From NCBI RefSeq assembly GCF_019655055.1, contig NZ_BPFA01000001.1:1-64000 (forward strand): a stretch of 64,000 nucleotides of DNA. The letters run 5' to 3'. Below are positions 17,894-28,800 of the stretch, piece by piece. The notes below the pieces were generated by a model, which did no database searches, was not told where the DNA came from, and was given only the letters and a program-made list of their open reading frames with translations. Every line of letters starts with the position of its first letter. Position 1 is the first letter of the stretch. The translations under genes were made by a program, and so were the position numbers. Source of the stretch: Shewanella sp. MBTL60-112-B2 (GTDB lineage: Bacteria; Pseudomonadota; Gammaproteobacteria; Enterobacterales; Shewanellaceae).

Positions 17894-18427
17894 TTAATAT
17901 CGCCCTTGAAATTGCATCCGCTTAGGATATTGATCGTTGTCGCTGTTCATCGTTTTTGTCACACGGCGCATCATATCGTCTAATTGATCCAATTCATGAC
18001 TGCTTAATGCTGATAGCATCTTCTGCTCTTGCCTATGTAGTTCGGGCATAACCTCTTCGACCAAGTCTTTACCTTTAGCTGACAGCACGACTAACTTGCT
18101 GCGCTTATCTTCATAGTTATCACAACGTTCAATTAATCCCGACTCTTGTAAGCGGACCAGCACTTTAGTCAATCCCCCTGAGCTAAATAGCAAACTTTGA
18201 TACAGCTCTGTAGGCGAGAGTACGTGGGGGGCAGGTTGACGACGAAGGCAACTAAGTAAGTTGAAGTCAATGGGTTGCAATTGATAATGGCCAACGCACT
18301 CAGTGATAAGTTGGATAAAAATGTTATTTACCTGAGTCAGTCGCAATAAAGCTGGGTAGGAAGTTTTTGCACACTCAGGCCAGTTCGCCGCATTCTGTTG
18401 CAGCACTTCTTCCATACTCTTTTCCAC
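17894..18427 (-). CDS. MarR family transcriptional regulator
   Basis: 177 residues. The winged-helix core runs from FNLLSCLRRQPAPHVLSPTELYQSLLFSSGGLTKVLVRLQ to the wing GLIERCDNYEDKRSKLVVLS, the usual MarR arrangement, with helices for dimerisation on either side. It starts at GTG, preceded by GAGGT; an ATG four codons later is possible. It is divergent from the octahaem cytochrome gene and may regulate it or itself. Ligand and targets are unknown. Confidence 0.85.
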   Translation of the reverse strand: MEKSMEEVLQQNAANWPECAKTSYPALLRLTQVNNIFIQLITECVGHYQLQPIDFNLLSCLRRQPAPHVLSPTELYQSLLFSSGGLTKVLVRLQESGLIERCDNYEDKRSKLVVLSAKGKDLVEEVMPELHRQEQKMLSALSSHELDQLDDMMRRVTKTMNSDNDQYPKRMQFQGRY

Positions 18428-18468
18428 TTGCGTTACCTCTCAAAATCAAGATTTTGCCGACAATATAC

Positions 18469-18525
18469 CTTGCTGGAAAGCTAAAGGCTATCTAGTATCT
18501 TGCTGGAAAGAGTCTTGCTGGGAAG
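18469..18525. repeat. Three CTTGCTGGAAAG repeats in the marR-cytochrome intergenic region
   Basis: Copies at 18469-18480, 18499-18510 and (CTTGCTGGGAAG) 18514-18525, so the spacings are 30 and 15 bases. They lie just upstream of marR and may be binding sites or a small local duplication. Nothing else was recognised in 18428-18784. Confidence 0.7.
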
Positions 18526-18784
18526 GTATTTTGTGCGAGTATGTTTTTTTGTATCGACAAGTCACTTTTCTAGCCGGTAAGAAATATGCAGCTTGAATGA
18601 TGCCTTGTTAATTAACACTTATTAATCAGAGTATTAGTTCTTTGCTTGTCTTGAAGTGCTTCATTTGTCGAATGTGGGGGATTTAGCCACCGCCGTGACA
18701 GATGCATTCAGGTTGGCGGCTGTTTTCGCCAGCATGATATTTATCTGTTGGCTTAAAGAAAGTGATAAAAATAAGAGGAATGAT

Positions 18785-20377
18785 ATGAAAAACTTCAAAA
18801 CGGGAGTTGTAGTTCTGCTGGCTGGGCTGACATTAACTGCTTGTGGTAGCGATGATTCAAATTCTGTACCAGATATAGATAATAGTGCGCCAGTTGCAGT
18901 GGCAGATACTGCAGCTGTTTTGGTTAATACCCCTATACATATTGATGTATTGGCTAACGATACTGATGCTGAAAATGATGCGTTGACGCTGTATGACTTT
19001 GTTATCACTCAAGGTGATGATGATGTGACCCAGTCTGGAAATAATATTGTCTTTACTGGTAAAAATGTTGGTACCAGCATTATTGAATACACAGTTGTCG
19101 ACACTCATGGTGCTAAAGACACAAGTACACTGACCATTACAGTGCAAGCTCATGCGATGGAGTTCGTAGGATCGCAAACTTGTATCGGTTGTCATACCGA
19201 TAAGCAAAGCTTTTTCGAAACTGGGCATAACTTTAAGCTTAACAAGGTGGTTGATGGTAAGGCGCCTGAGATGCCATTTACAAACTTAGAGGGCTCAGTT
19301 GAACTATTTAATAGTGTGGCTAACAGCACCAACAATAGCGCTAACCCAGGTGATTATGAATGGACTTGGAGTGACATAAGCTATGTGATTGGTGGCTACG
19401 ATGCTTGGGCTAACTTCATCGACAAAGACGGCTATATTCTAACCGGCAAGCATGTTGCGGTATCGATGCCGCAAAACGGTGAAGCGATATCAGAAAAGCA
19501 TATGCAAGGGTTTTCGTCAGGTCCGTTAACAACGCCTAAGGAATTTGATTGTGGTCTTTGTCACTCTACCGGATGGAAAGACTTCACGCCTGATTCAGAT
19601 CTAAACCCCAACCGTCAAGACGGCATGAAAGGCTTTGGTGGCACTTTTGATCAAGCAGGGATCCAGTGTGAAGCTTGTCATGGTGCAGGTGGCCAGCATA
19701 TTAAAACGCAATCTGCTGATGATATTGTACGCATCGCTGAAGGTCGCCTAGCGGCAGACCTACGCCAACCAGATATGGGTTATGGTTTAGCAATCACTTG
19801 CTCTGAGTGTCACACTAAGCAAACTAACCGTTTTTTCATTAACGACTTTGTGAGTGAGCACAATAGAGATTTTTGTGGTGATAATGTCACCTGTGAAGAC
19901 ACCATTGGTGGGCGTGCAATTAACTACTTTGACGGCGGTCGTTTTGCCGGAGATGCATTGCTAGGTTTAGATGCTAACACAGGTGAGCCAACAGGTAAGA
20001 AGCGTAATATGGCATGTCATCAATGTCACAACCCGCACGCCTCGATGAATAATATAAATGAGCCAGGCCATGAGGATGCACTCGTTACTAGTTGCACCAA
20101 TTGTCACACTAATAAGACGTTTAGTGCAGATCTAGAGATGCATGCTGAAGTAGATTGTACGACTTGTCATATGCCATCGAGTAAACACCTTTTCCGTATT
20201 AACTTAGCATTCCCGTCTGATGACATCAGAAACTACTCTGTGGCGAATGAAGCTACCAATACCAAAGAGAAGCAATTTGTGCAGCCTTGGAATATTGCTA
20301 AAGACAGTTGCGGTAGCTGCCATAAAGACGATTACGATGCTCGCGCTGCTGCGATTGTAGATAAGATGCATCGCTAA
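18785..20377 (+). CDS. Octahaem c-type cytochrome lipoprotein with cadherin-like domain
   Basis: 530 residues. The start is the ATG giving MKNFKTGVVVLLAGLTLTAC, preceded by AGAGGAA; the lipobox LTAC follows. Residues about 30-125 form an Ig/cadherin-like domain (LANDTDAENDALTLYDF ... IEYTVVDTHGAKDTSTLTITV). From residue 133 to 513 there are eight CXXCH haem sites: CIGCH, CGLCH, CEACH, CSECH, CHQCH, CTNCH, CTTCH and CGSCH. This is an envelope electron-transfer or reductase protein, probably lipid-anchored in the periplasm or outer membrane. It has no gene partner, so the acceptor is unknown. A surface-exposed redox role would fit the adhesion-like domain, but that is inference. Confidence 0.85.
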   Translation: MKNFKTGVVVLLAGLTLTACGSDDSNSVPDIDNSAPVAVADTAAVLVNTPIHIDVLANDTDAENDALTLYDFVITQGDDDVTQSGNNIVFTGKNVGTSIIEYTVVDTHGAKDTSTLTITVQAHAMEFVGSQTCIGCHTDKQSFFETGHNFKLNKVVDGKAPEMPFTNLEGSVELFNSVANSTNNSANPGDYEWTWSDISYVIGGYDAWANFIDKDGYILTGKHVAVSMPQNGEAISEKHMQGFSSGPLTTPKEFDCGLCHSTGWKDFTPDSDLNPNRQDGMKGFGGTFDQAGIQCEACHGAGGQHIKTQSADDIVRIAEGRLAADLRQPDMGYGLAITCSECHTKQTNRFFINDFVSEHNRDFCGDNVTCEDTIGGRAINYFDGGRFAGDALLGLDANTGEPTGKKRNMACHQCHNPHASMNNINEPGHEDALVTSCTNCHTNKTFSADLEMHAEVDCTTCHMPSSKHLFRINLAFPSDDIRNYSVANEATNTKEKQFVQPWNIAKDSCGSCHKDDYDARAAAIVDKMHR

Positions 20378-20907
20378 ACTAAATTTATACGGCTCTAATT
20401 CAGCCACATTAGCTCAAGCTTAATCGGGCAGTGTGGCTGACTAAGTAAGCTGGGGATAATTGGGTTATGAATAATTCAACTCTACCCTATGTGTTTGCGA
20501 TATTCATACATTAATCACTTTACTTAATCTGCTCGATTTGGCCTTTGCTTACAGTTTTTTGTGGGGCAATGAGCGGCTTATTTATGTTGCTGAATTGCGG
20601 GAACAGCATTATTAATAGGGGCATATCCAGTTGTATTGATGAATTGCATCTGTATCGTGATCAATATTTATCACATCGTGAAAGTAGCAAGACACCTCAA
20701 GAGCGACTCAATAAAAGTGAATTAACAACAGGGAGGCGATTTGCATCGAAATCGTTTTCTATGACATTACGGGTTAATGAGTATTTATACTTATTGGTAT
20801 TAGTAAGCCTGTAGCCTTAAAAGCAAAAAAGACAGCCTTAGCTGTCTTTTTTATTAATTCCATTGAGTAAGCGTTAGTTAAGTCCGTCAGACTTATATAG
20901 CGAGCAA
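20378..20907. other. Intergenic region after the octahaem cytochrome
   Basis: About 530 bases. TCAGCCACA (20400-20408) can pair with TGTGGCTGA (20432-20440), but there is no T-run, so termination there is doubtful. A good terminator lies at 20825-20852. The short open frame between them has no ribosome binding site or recognisable product. Confidence 0.5.
20825..20852. terminator. Bidirectional rho-independent terminator
   Basis: The stem AAAAAAGACAGC / GCTGTCTTTTTT has a CTTA loop and T-runs on both strands. Confidence 0.88.
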
Positions 20908-21249
20908 TTAAAACCCTTGTGACACTCTTTTGCAGTAGCGCTGTTCAAAGTTAAATGGTGTCATCTTCAAGGTGCGAATTGCATCCACCCAGCCAACGAC
21001 CATAGGTACCAGTGTCCAGCTAAAGGCTAGGTACAGACTGCCCTTTAGGTGCTGACCTAAATAGAACTTATGTAGCCCCAGTCCACCGAGTAGGAAGCTA
21101 AACCATATCGCGAGCTTCTGGTTTTTGATGCGCATATCTGGGTCGACTCCAGCAAAGGATTCTAACCCTTGTGCGGCATGACATTGTGGGCAAGACACTG
21201 AATTAAAATCGATTTTATGGCTGCACTGTGGGCAATCTATGTTCTGCAT
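20908..21249 (-). CDS. TM2 domain protein with N-terminal zinc ribbon
   Basis: 113 residues. The N-terminus has two CPQC pairs (CPQCSHKIDFNSVSCPQC) that form a likely zinc ribbon. The TM2 domain follows, with two hydrophobic helices and the conserved turn GGLGLHKFYLGQHLKG between them, then DAIRTL. The ATG was chosen because GGAG lies 8 bases upstream; a TTG four codons earlier is less likely. TM2 proteins are small inner-membrane proteins of unclear role. It stands alone. Confidence 0.85.
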   Translation of the reverse strand: MQNIDCPQCSHKIDFNSVSCPQCHAAQGLESFAGVDPDMRIKNQKLAIWFSFLLGGLGLHKFYLGQHLKGSLYLAFSWTLVPMVVGWVDAIRTLKMTPFNFEQRYCKRVSQGF

Positions 21250-21669
21250 TGCAAACTCCAATAGTCAATACTGCTGATACCTGGCTAATACCCCATTATG
21301 TGTACAAGTGTGCGCCGAAACATAGGTGTCTAGCTCACATAATTAAAATAAAAGCTCTAATTTTTAGCCCGGTTGAGTAGAGCTTAAGTATTCCGACGTT
21401 CGCTTCAGCTTTAATTCATCGCTGATTCAGAGCTGAGTACGATTTAGTCGAATCGAGTTAGGTTTTAGGCGGTTTAGCTATAAAAGGCTAAAAGTATATT
21501 CTGGAGGGGGATGAGCCGATAAGAGTGTCCAACTTCCTGTTTACGGGGGGGATCTTAAAACACAGTAATCGCAATTCAATCGTTCATTTGACTGATAATA
21601 CCTTTTAATTTGTGACTTGGATCACTATAATCGAATCGCTCGCAACAAAATAATAACAAGGGTATCGAT
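21250..21669. other. Intergenic region between divergent genes
   Basis: About 420 bases. The only recognisable element is the CRP-like site beside a -10-like TATAAT near 21611-21631. No RNA gene was seen. Confidence 0.45.
21611..21626 (+). promoter_or_regulatory. CRP-like site upstream of the Asp-rich-repeat lipoprotein gene
   Basis: TGTGACTTGGATCACT matches TGTGA-N6-TCACA at nine of ten positions and overlaps a TATAAT (21626-21631). If that hexamer is the -10 box, CRP would repress rather than activate. Confidence 0.5.
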
Positions 21670-23898
21670 ATGAATTATAAGCCTAATACCATGTATGCCG
21701 CTCTCTCGTTCTCATTATTGACATTAACAGCCTGTGGTGGTGGCGATAGTAGCGAGGCTGGCGATATGATTGATATCGATGCTCTGGCTCCTGTCATCAA
21801 GCTAAATGGTGAAAGCCCGATGTTAGTTGCTCACGGAGCTGAGTTTAGCGACCCAGGCGCTTCGGTTAGCGATAATGTGGATACTAACCTCGCTATCAGT
21901 GCCAGTGGCACTGTCGATACCAATACCGTTGGAAGTTACACCTTAACTTATAGTGCTAGTGATAGCGCTGGCAATTCAGCTCAAATATTTAGAGTCGTCA
22001 ATGTAACAGACCAAACCTCACCAGAAATAGCGCTTATGGGGGAGGCTGAGCTCAGGCTTGAGCAAAATAGCACTTTTACTGAACCTGGAAGCATGGTGAG
22101 CGACAATGTCGATCAAGAGTTGGTTGCGGTAGTTTCTGGCAGTGTCGATCTGTCAACCGTCGGGAATTACACCTTAACTTATGATGCGAAGGATGCAGCG
22201 GGTAATGCTGCACAAAGTGTTCAGCGGACTATAATAGTGACCCCAATTACAGGCCAGCTTAGCGATATTTTAGTGTCGGGGTTGGCTTATACCACAGCAA
22301 CGCAATCAGGGGTAACAGACAAGGAAGGCAATTTCCTTTACCAAGAGGGGGAGGATATTCAATTCTCGCTGGGTGACACACTTATTGGTGATGCTGCGAC
22401 TGCAAAGAAGTCGTTATCGTTAATGGACTTATTACCTAATGCCACTTTGTACACCACTTATGGGCAATTAAAAAATCTCGATAAACTTCCTGAATATCAC
22501 CCAGATGTTGTCAGTTTTTATCGTCTAAATAATACCTTAACTTTGTTACACAGTGTTGATGCAGACTCTAATCCAGACAACGGTATTGATATTCCTGCAG
22601 GTCTGCTGTCGATGTTCACCGGAGTTGAAGTTGATTTACAGCGGCATTTTTATTATTTGGCCGGTAAACGTAGGCGCTTTGGTGAGGGGGATAAACAGCT
22701 TAAACGTATTTTACAACCTGCTGCGGCTCAAGGTTTATTAGATAAAGGCGATATCGTTGGTCATGGTATTGCGCTAGATAGCTACTACCGTTTAAATAAT
22801 ATTTCCCATAATCTGCAGATCCAAACTGGCAGCAGAGTTGATATTGATGCCGATGGTAACATCGATGGAGTCAATGAGGAGTATTATAGTGAGCTAGGGG
22901 ATAGGACTCGCTCAGTTGAAGATAATGATAATGATGGTGTTACCGACTATATCGCTAATTATGGTTTTGATAAGAGCGGACGCCGTGTGAGCTATAGTTT
23001 TGATAATAATGGTGATGGTGCAGTCGAGCGTCACGGCTATTACCTTTATGACACTAACGGTAATCAGATTATGTTTGAGTCAGATAGTGATGCAGATGGT
23101 GTTATCGATAGCCGCTTTACCGAAGAGTATGACGCTTTTGGTAATACAATAGGCTACAGTCATGATAGCGATGCTGATGGCCTTCAAGACTCCATTAGTG
23201 CTTATACCTATGATGTAAAAGGCAATCTGCTTAGCCAGAGTTATGATCAAGATGGCGATGGTCAAGTAGATGAAATATCCGACAGTACCTTTGATAGCAA
23301 AGGTAACAGATTAAGCAGCACAGATTATTCAGGGGATGATAGAACGAAGATAACATCCCATCATGAGTACAGCTATGATCAGCGTAATAACATGACTTCA
23401 AGCCGCGCTGATTGGGATGGTGATGGGCATGTTGATTCGAGTGAATCGACTACCTATGATTTAAACGATAATCAGCTTGTTTCTGAGCGAGATAATGATG
23501 GTGACGGCAGTATTGATTGGCGCTATCGCTACTCATATGATGAGTATGGTAATCAGAACTTCGCTAGTTTTGAAGAGGTGGGGGTTAATACCGGGCTTTA
23601 TTATTACACTTTTGATGATAAAGCTAATCGCTTAAGCCATGATGGAGATGATGATGGTGATGGCACGATTGATTACCGTTATAGCAGCACTTTCGATACT
23701 GATGGTAATCGGTTAACAAGAGTGTATGACTTTGATAATGATGGCATGCCTGAAGAGGTCAATACATACACCTATAATCGCTTGGGCAATAGACTCACTG
23801 AATCTCGAGATGAGAATGGTGATGGCAGCACTGATGAAATTATCACTTACACATTAGCGCCTGCAAATTTTAGAGCGGTGATTAACGATATCTTTTAA
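21670..23898 (+). CDS. Large lipoprotein with two Ig-like domains and Asp-rich (calcium-type) repeats
   Basis: 742 residues. A lipoprotein signal (LTLTACGGG) is followed by two DUF5011-type Ig-like domains, each with the pattern FSDPGASVSDNVD ... GSYTLTYSASDSAGN (residues about 38-112 and 115-190). A middle domain of no known family covers about 195-390. From about residue 393 there are repeats of roughly 30 residues pairing an Asp loop (DSDADGVIDS, DQDGDGQVDE, DDDGDGTIDY) with an RHS-like strand (YDxxGNxxxxS). The Asp loops resemble calcium-binding EF-hand or thrombospondin type-3 loops. It is probably a surface or periplasmic structural protein; function and partner are unknown. It is a single gene with its own terminator. 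Confidence 0.8.
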   Translation: MNYKPNTMYAALSFSLLTLTACGGGDSSEAGDMIDIDALAPVIKLNGESPMLVAHGAEFSDPGASVSDNVDTNLAISASGTVDTNTVGSYTLTYSASDSAGNSAQIFRVVNVTDQTSPEIALMGEAELRLEQNSTFTEPGSMVSDNVDQELVAVVSGSVDLSTVGNYTLTYDAKDAAGNAAQSVQRTIIVTPITGQLSDILVSGLAYTTATQSGVTDKEGNFLYQEGEDIQFSLGDTLIGDAATAKKSLSLMDLLPNATLYTTYGQLKNLDKLPEYHPDVVSFYRLNNTLTLLHSVDADSNPDNGIDIPAGLLSMFTGVEVDLQRHFYYLAGKRRRFGEGDKQLKRILQPAAAQGLLDKGDIVGHGIALDSYYRLNNISHNLQIQTGSRVDIDADGNIDGVNEEYYSELGDRTRSVEDNDNDGVTDYIANYGFDKSGRRVSYSFDNNGDGAVERHGYYLYDTNGNQIMFESDSDADGVIDSRFTEEYDAFGNTIGYSHDSDADGLQDSISAYTYDVKGNLLSQSYDQDGDGQVDEISDSTFDSKGNRLSSTDYSGDDRTKITSHHEYSYDQRNNMTSSRADWDGDGHVDSSESTTYDLNDNQLVSERDNDGDGSIDWRYRYSYDEYGNQNFASFEEVGVNTGLYYYTFDDKANRLSHDGDDDGDGTIDYRYSSTFDTDGNRLTRVYDFDNDGMPEEVNTYTYNRLGNRLTESRDENGDGSTDEIITYTLAPANFRAVINDIF

Positions 23899-23929
23899 TC
23901 TGGTTGTAATAAACCAAGGTTCGCCAACA

Positions 23930-23965
23930 AAAAAGCCTATTAGCATGTTAGTTAATAGGCTTTTT
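23930..23965. terminator. Bidirectional rho-independent terminator
   Basis: The stem AAAAAGCCTATTA / TAATAGGCTTTTT has a 10-base loop and lies between the convergent lipoprotein and add genes. Confidence 0.88.
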
Positions 23966-23982
23966 GAATTTAGATACCGAAG

Positions 23983-24978
23983 CTAGTTGGCAAACTGCAT
24001 AAGATGCTGTTTCACTTCATCTGACGCAAAGGCGTTGTCTACACTCATCTTGTAGATAGCGAAGTAATCAGCCTCGGTTAAGTTAAACTTCTCAGCCGAT
24101 AGTTGCAGCTCTTTAGTCATGGTAGTGTCTGACACAGTACGGTTATCTGTGTTAATCGTAACTAATAAACCATCACGGTAAAAATCGCCAAATGGATGGC
24201 TCTCTAAGCTTTCAACTGCTTTGGTTTGCACATTGCTGCTAGGGCAAGTTTCTAGTGCAACAGCTTCAGCTCTAACTAAGTCGTAAGCCTGTTTATGACT
24301 ATTGATATGAATGCCGTGTCCAATACGTTCGGCGCCTAAGAGTGATATTGCATCATACACATTTTGACCTACACCTTGCTCACCAGCATGAATGGTAATG
24401 CGGTAGCCTTTTTCAAGGGCGTACTTAGCGTAAGGAATATACTCATGGCAAAAGCCCGGCTCTTCACTCGCCGCTAAATCAAAAGCTACTACGCCGTTAT
24501 CGAGGAACTTAGCGCCCGCATCGATAACATCATTGATATCATCTTTTGGTAGCACCTTAATAATCGATAATATGTAGTTACCTTTGATGTCGTACTGTGC
24601 TTCAGCTCTGCGCATGCCTTTGACGACACTGCCAATAATCTGCTCGAAGTTCAGCCCCATTTTGCGATGAAGCTGAGGCCCAAAGCGCACTTCCAAATAC
24701 TTCACATTTTCTAGAGCAGCATCTTCAAATAGCTCAAATGAAATACGCTCAAGCGCCGCTTCTGTTTGCATCACTGAAACTGGCAGTGCAAAGCGGGTTA
24801 GGTATTCATCAAGGTTGGGGCAAGATTCGGGAGCCACCATTAAAGCTTTAATGTCATCAACATTATGGCTTGGAATTTCAACGCCTTGAATTTTGGCTAG
24901 GTCGATAACGGTTTGTGGACGAACGCTTCCGTCTAGGTGGCAGTGAAGATCGATTTTGGGTAGCTGTAGATAATTCAT
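23983..24978 (-). CDS. add: Adenosine deaminase
   Basis: 331 residues. The metal site HCHLDGS near the N-terminus, the catalytic HAGEQG, ETCPSSN and the late [11 protein letters not shown]sp pair are in the order and spacing of bacterial adenosine deaminases. It converts adenosine to inosine with zinc in the cytoplasm. The ATG giving [17 protein letters not shown] is preceded by AAAGGAGAG; upstream in-frame ATGs would add an unrelated tail. Related adenine deaminases share these motifs, so a different purine substrate is a minor possibility. Confidence 0.9.
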   Translation of the reverse strand: MNYLQLPKIDLHCHLDGSVRPQTVIDLAKIQGVEIPSHNVDDIKALMVAPESCPNLDEYLTRFALPVSVMQTEAALERISFELFEDAALENVKYLEVRFGPQLHRKMGLNFEQIIGSVVKGMRRAEAQYDIKGNYILSIIKVLPKDDINDVIDAGAKFLDNGVVAFDLAASEEPGFCHEYIPYAKYALEKGYRITIHAGEQGVGQNVYDAISLLGAERIGHGIHINSHKQAYDLVRAEAVALETCPSSNVQTKAVESLESHPFGDFYRDGLLVTINTDNRTVSDTTMTKELQLSAEKFNLTEADYFAIYKMSVDNAFASDEVKQHLMQFAN

Positions 24979-25442
24979 GAAGCTCTCCTTTATTAAGTGG
25001 TTATACCCATCTAAGTCCATTAGCGCCCACTTGCTGCACAGCAACAATGCACTAAACTTATTAAATTAGCATTACATAAAGTAAAGTCTTCATAATCAAG
25101 AGTTTAGGGCTCTTGGTAGAAACTCTCAAACCATATCATTGAGATTATACGAAGTGTTAACGGCCAATATTAGCACTCATTAAGCTAGTTGCGAAAGAGC
25201 CTAACAACAAATAAGACCAGAGGGTCATTGATTGCCCTAACACAAAATCTGGTTTAAGCACGTATTATCTAGGTATTTAGAGTGCATTCGATTACCCCTA
25301 GAGCAGTCTAGGCTGACTTTTGTGGTGATAAAAGCCGATTAGAAAAGTGATTGAAGCCAAAAGGTTAGGATTACAGCCTCTTGGCTCAATTTTGAAAGGT
25401 ATAAGTTGGGGTTACAGGGCTCGGTGTTTTCCTAGCTAGACG
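24979..25442. other. Intergenic region without recognised content
   Basis: About 460 bases between add and ydcH, both on the minus strand. It presumably carries the add promoter. No hairpin with a T-run, known operator, repeat or RNA gene was found. Confidence 0.45.
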
Positions 25443-25697
25443 TTACTTCGACTCGCTATGGTGGGCTTGCAGCTTATGAAACAAAACATCTTTTAAGTTA
25501 GCGCGCTGTACTTTGAGCTGGTGCATATGTTCGTCATCGGTAGGGCTACCGGCAATTTCTAGCTGGCGAATATCATAATCGAGCAGATGGTATTGCTTAG
25601 AAAGCTTGTCGAACTCTTGGTCGGTATAGTTCAAGTAAACAATGTCTTGTTTAAATTCTGGGAAGTCGAAAATAAGCGCATGATTTTCATTTAACAT
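25443..25697 (-). CDS. YdcH family (DUF465) small protein
   Basis: 84 residues from MLNENHALIFDFPEFK, preceded by AAGGAG. The pattern of a short N-terminal strand, then two long helices with LSKQYHLLDYDIRQLE and LKVQRANLKDVLFHKL, is the DUF465/YdcH coiled-coil hairpin. Length is normal. The role of the family is not established. It lies after the large channel gene but is separated from it by about 150 bases. Confidence 0.8.
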   Translation of the reverse strand: MLNENHALIFDFPEFKQDIVYLNYTDQEFDKLSKQYHLLDYDIRQLEIAGSPTDDEHMHQLKVQRANLKDVLFHKLQAHHSESK

Positions 25698-25846
25698 ACT
25701 TGCTCCTTGAAATGCTGAACTAAAATGCCGTACTGAAATATTAAACAGAAACAATTTATTTTGGTTCTGAATTCACTATAGCAGCGCTATTGACTCGAAA
25801 GTGAGATCTCAGCAGCTATTAGTGATAGAACATTGCAAAATAAAGC

Positions 25847-28800
25847 TTATGCGTCTTTAGGCTTTGGTGGCAAATCACGAACATGCACATCCATTTGCGG
25901 AAAGGCAATTTCAATCTCGTGTTCTCTGAACAAGCGATCTATGTTTTTATTGATGATATGCACTGTTGATAGACGCAATTCAATCGCGGTGATATGCGCT
26001 CTTAATTCAAAGTCGAGACTACTAGCTCCAAAAGATAAGAACACCACAGAAGGTTGCGGTTCTGGTAGTACGAGTGGGTGCTCATCCGCGATTTGATACA
26101 GCAAGCTCTCCACCTTATCGATATCAGAACCATAAGCAACACCAATAGGGATCACGATTCTGGTAATGGGGCTAGTTAGCGACCAATTAATGAGCTTTTC
26201 TGTAATAAAGGTTTTATTTGGCACCACTATTTCTTTGTTGTCCCAATCTATAATGGTGGTGGCACGTGTTTGAATTTTGCTCACCGTTCCCGATAAATCA
26301 TTAATCGTAACAATGTCCCCAATGCGGATAGGTCGTTCAAACAGTAAAATCAAACCGGAAATAAAGTTGGCGAAAATTTCTTGTAAGCCAAATCCTAAGC
26401 CTACACCGAATGCGGCAACTAACCATTGCAGTTTAGACCATTGAAAGCCTAATATGGAAAACGCTCCCATTAAGCCAGCCATTAAAATTACATAGCGTAA
26501 TAGAGTGGTAACCGCATAGCCAGCGCCTGGCGCTAAGTCGAGACGACGCAGGATCAACAGTTCCAAAATACCTGGTAAGTTTCGTACACCAACAAAGGTT
26601 ACGATTAATGTGACCACTGCATAAATCAATGATTGCAGAGTCACATCCACCAAGGTTACGCCGGTTTGAGTCATTTCATTTACTTGCCACACCACAATGG
26701 CGTCTAACCAACTGGTCATTTCTAAGGCGCTTGACCATAAGGTTAACACCGCAGCCACTAAGCCAATTAAGGACAAACCACGCAATAGTGTTAGTGACTG
26801 TTCACTAACTTGTTCACTATCTAAACTGCGCTCTTCTACATCAGGAATAGTTTCTCTTAATTCAGTAACTTCAGGTGATTCATCTGCTTGCTCTTGTTGT
26901 TGAGCAATGAGCTCTTCACGCCGCGCTAACAGGCGCTGATAGCTGAGCTGCCTGTGTTCTAGCTTTAGCCAGCGCTCTCCCATTTGATAGGTAAACAGCA
27001 CTGCTAACACTACGTAAATGGTTAACTGTTGATAGATAAGTAGGATCCATGAAGCAATATAGAGCCCCATAACGGCCATAACGATAATAGTAATGAACGA
27101 ACCGATAACAATGAAACGAAATAAGTAGAGGGAGAAGCCTCTATTAAGTGGAGAGGGTAAAGTTGAAGGTAGATGGTTTTCCTTCAGCAGTGAAATAAAT
27201 ACAGCCATCATTACTCCCATTAGTAATAGGAATAATACGCGTGATATTTCCGCTTCATGGATCCCCGAAACCAGTTCTGCTGCAAAAATACATAGCAGCA
27301 AAATGACAAATGGCCATAGAATCCGCTGACTTCCTTTATGCAGGTATGAACAAATTTGTTCTGGCCAGTTTAGATGTAGCGCGAGAACACCTTGTTTATA
27401 GCTTAAGGCGTGAATGAGTTCGACGACAAACAAGCCAGATGCACTGGCAAAGATCAGTGTACTGAGCTCATTTGAGGTCGTAACTGGCCAAAACCAATAC
27501 AGTCCCCAAGCGGTTATTACATACCAAATCGGCAGAATAAGCGCGCGTAGGATGGCAAGTGAAAATAACAAAACAGTATTATGAAATCGATCTTTAAGTG
27601 GGTGACCAAATACTTTTTGAAGCTCATCTTTACGTCGAGCTGCATATCGATTCAGTCGAGAAGCGCTATAGATAAGAAGAATCGTGTACAAAGCAAATAC
27701 AATTAACAGCGACAACGACTGTCCTTGTGGGAACTCATCTAACATATTTTTAAGTGGTGTCTTGGAGCCGAACCAGATCTCTGCATTGAAGTCTGTAAGG
27801 TGTTGCCATATGGGCACGTTACTGCGTGTCCATAGCTGTTGCTGCTTTAAAAAACTACGTGCTTTTTCCACTGTTTGAGCATATTGATCCTTGACCAACT
27901 TCAGCTGACTCAATGCTGAAATTAGCTTGTCATAATCTTTGGTTAATTGGTCTAATAGCTTATTTAATAACGAGGATAATCTGTCTGGGGCTTGTTTGTT
28001 TTTTTTACTTCTAGAAGTTGCATTTTGTTGCTCGGCATCATCTTTTAATTGCCCTATTTCGTATTTTCGAATATGGGCGTTGGCAATTTCATCGGGAATA
28101 TATTGTGTGTCTACTTTGGAAGGTAACCGTTGTAACTGTGCTCGGATGGAAGCACCAAAAACCGTGCTATCGCGTAACCAAGCTAAGTTATCTTTTATCA
28201 AGCGTTGGTCATCCGCTAAGCTGCGTTGCTCAGACTCAACTTTTTGATACGTAATTCGCGTTTTATCTATCTCATCCAGTACCTTTTCTAATTCCAAGGT
28301 GTAAGCTTTGACTTGTTCTACTTGGTGTTGCTCCTCCGTATCTCCTTGCGCCTCCTCGCTAACCTGCCTTGCTTGTTCAATGAGTGTTTTAACTGAGGCC
28401 TGCTCGACTCGGGTTAATTTATCTTGTAATTCAATCAAAATTGGCGAGGCTAATTGAATTTTTCGGTTCAGTAATTGCTGCTCTAAAATCAATAATTCAG
28501 TGCGTTCATCTAAGCTTTGTATTTGAGCAGAGGTAACTTGTCGTTGAAGTTTTAGTGCGGTTAAGTGGGTTGATTCAAGCCACTGATCTAACTGACGGCC
28601 AGTATCACTTTTAATAATAGAGGCTTGCTCTATTTCTTTATCAGTTTGTGCGAGTGACTGGGGTAGTGTTGTTTTCTCATTAATCAGTCGCTTATTTTGA
28701 TCGCTATTGGTTTGATATGTAGAACGCCACTCAGTTAGCGCAGCTTGCAGTGTTGCGATAGATTGAGAAAGGTCACTGTACTTATCTTTATGGCGAATAT

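Noticed and set aside
20545..20814. Open frame of 89 codons after the octahaem cytochrome
   Set aside because: No ribosome binding site, and the composition does not look like a folded protein or known family.
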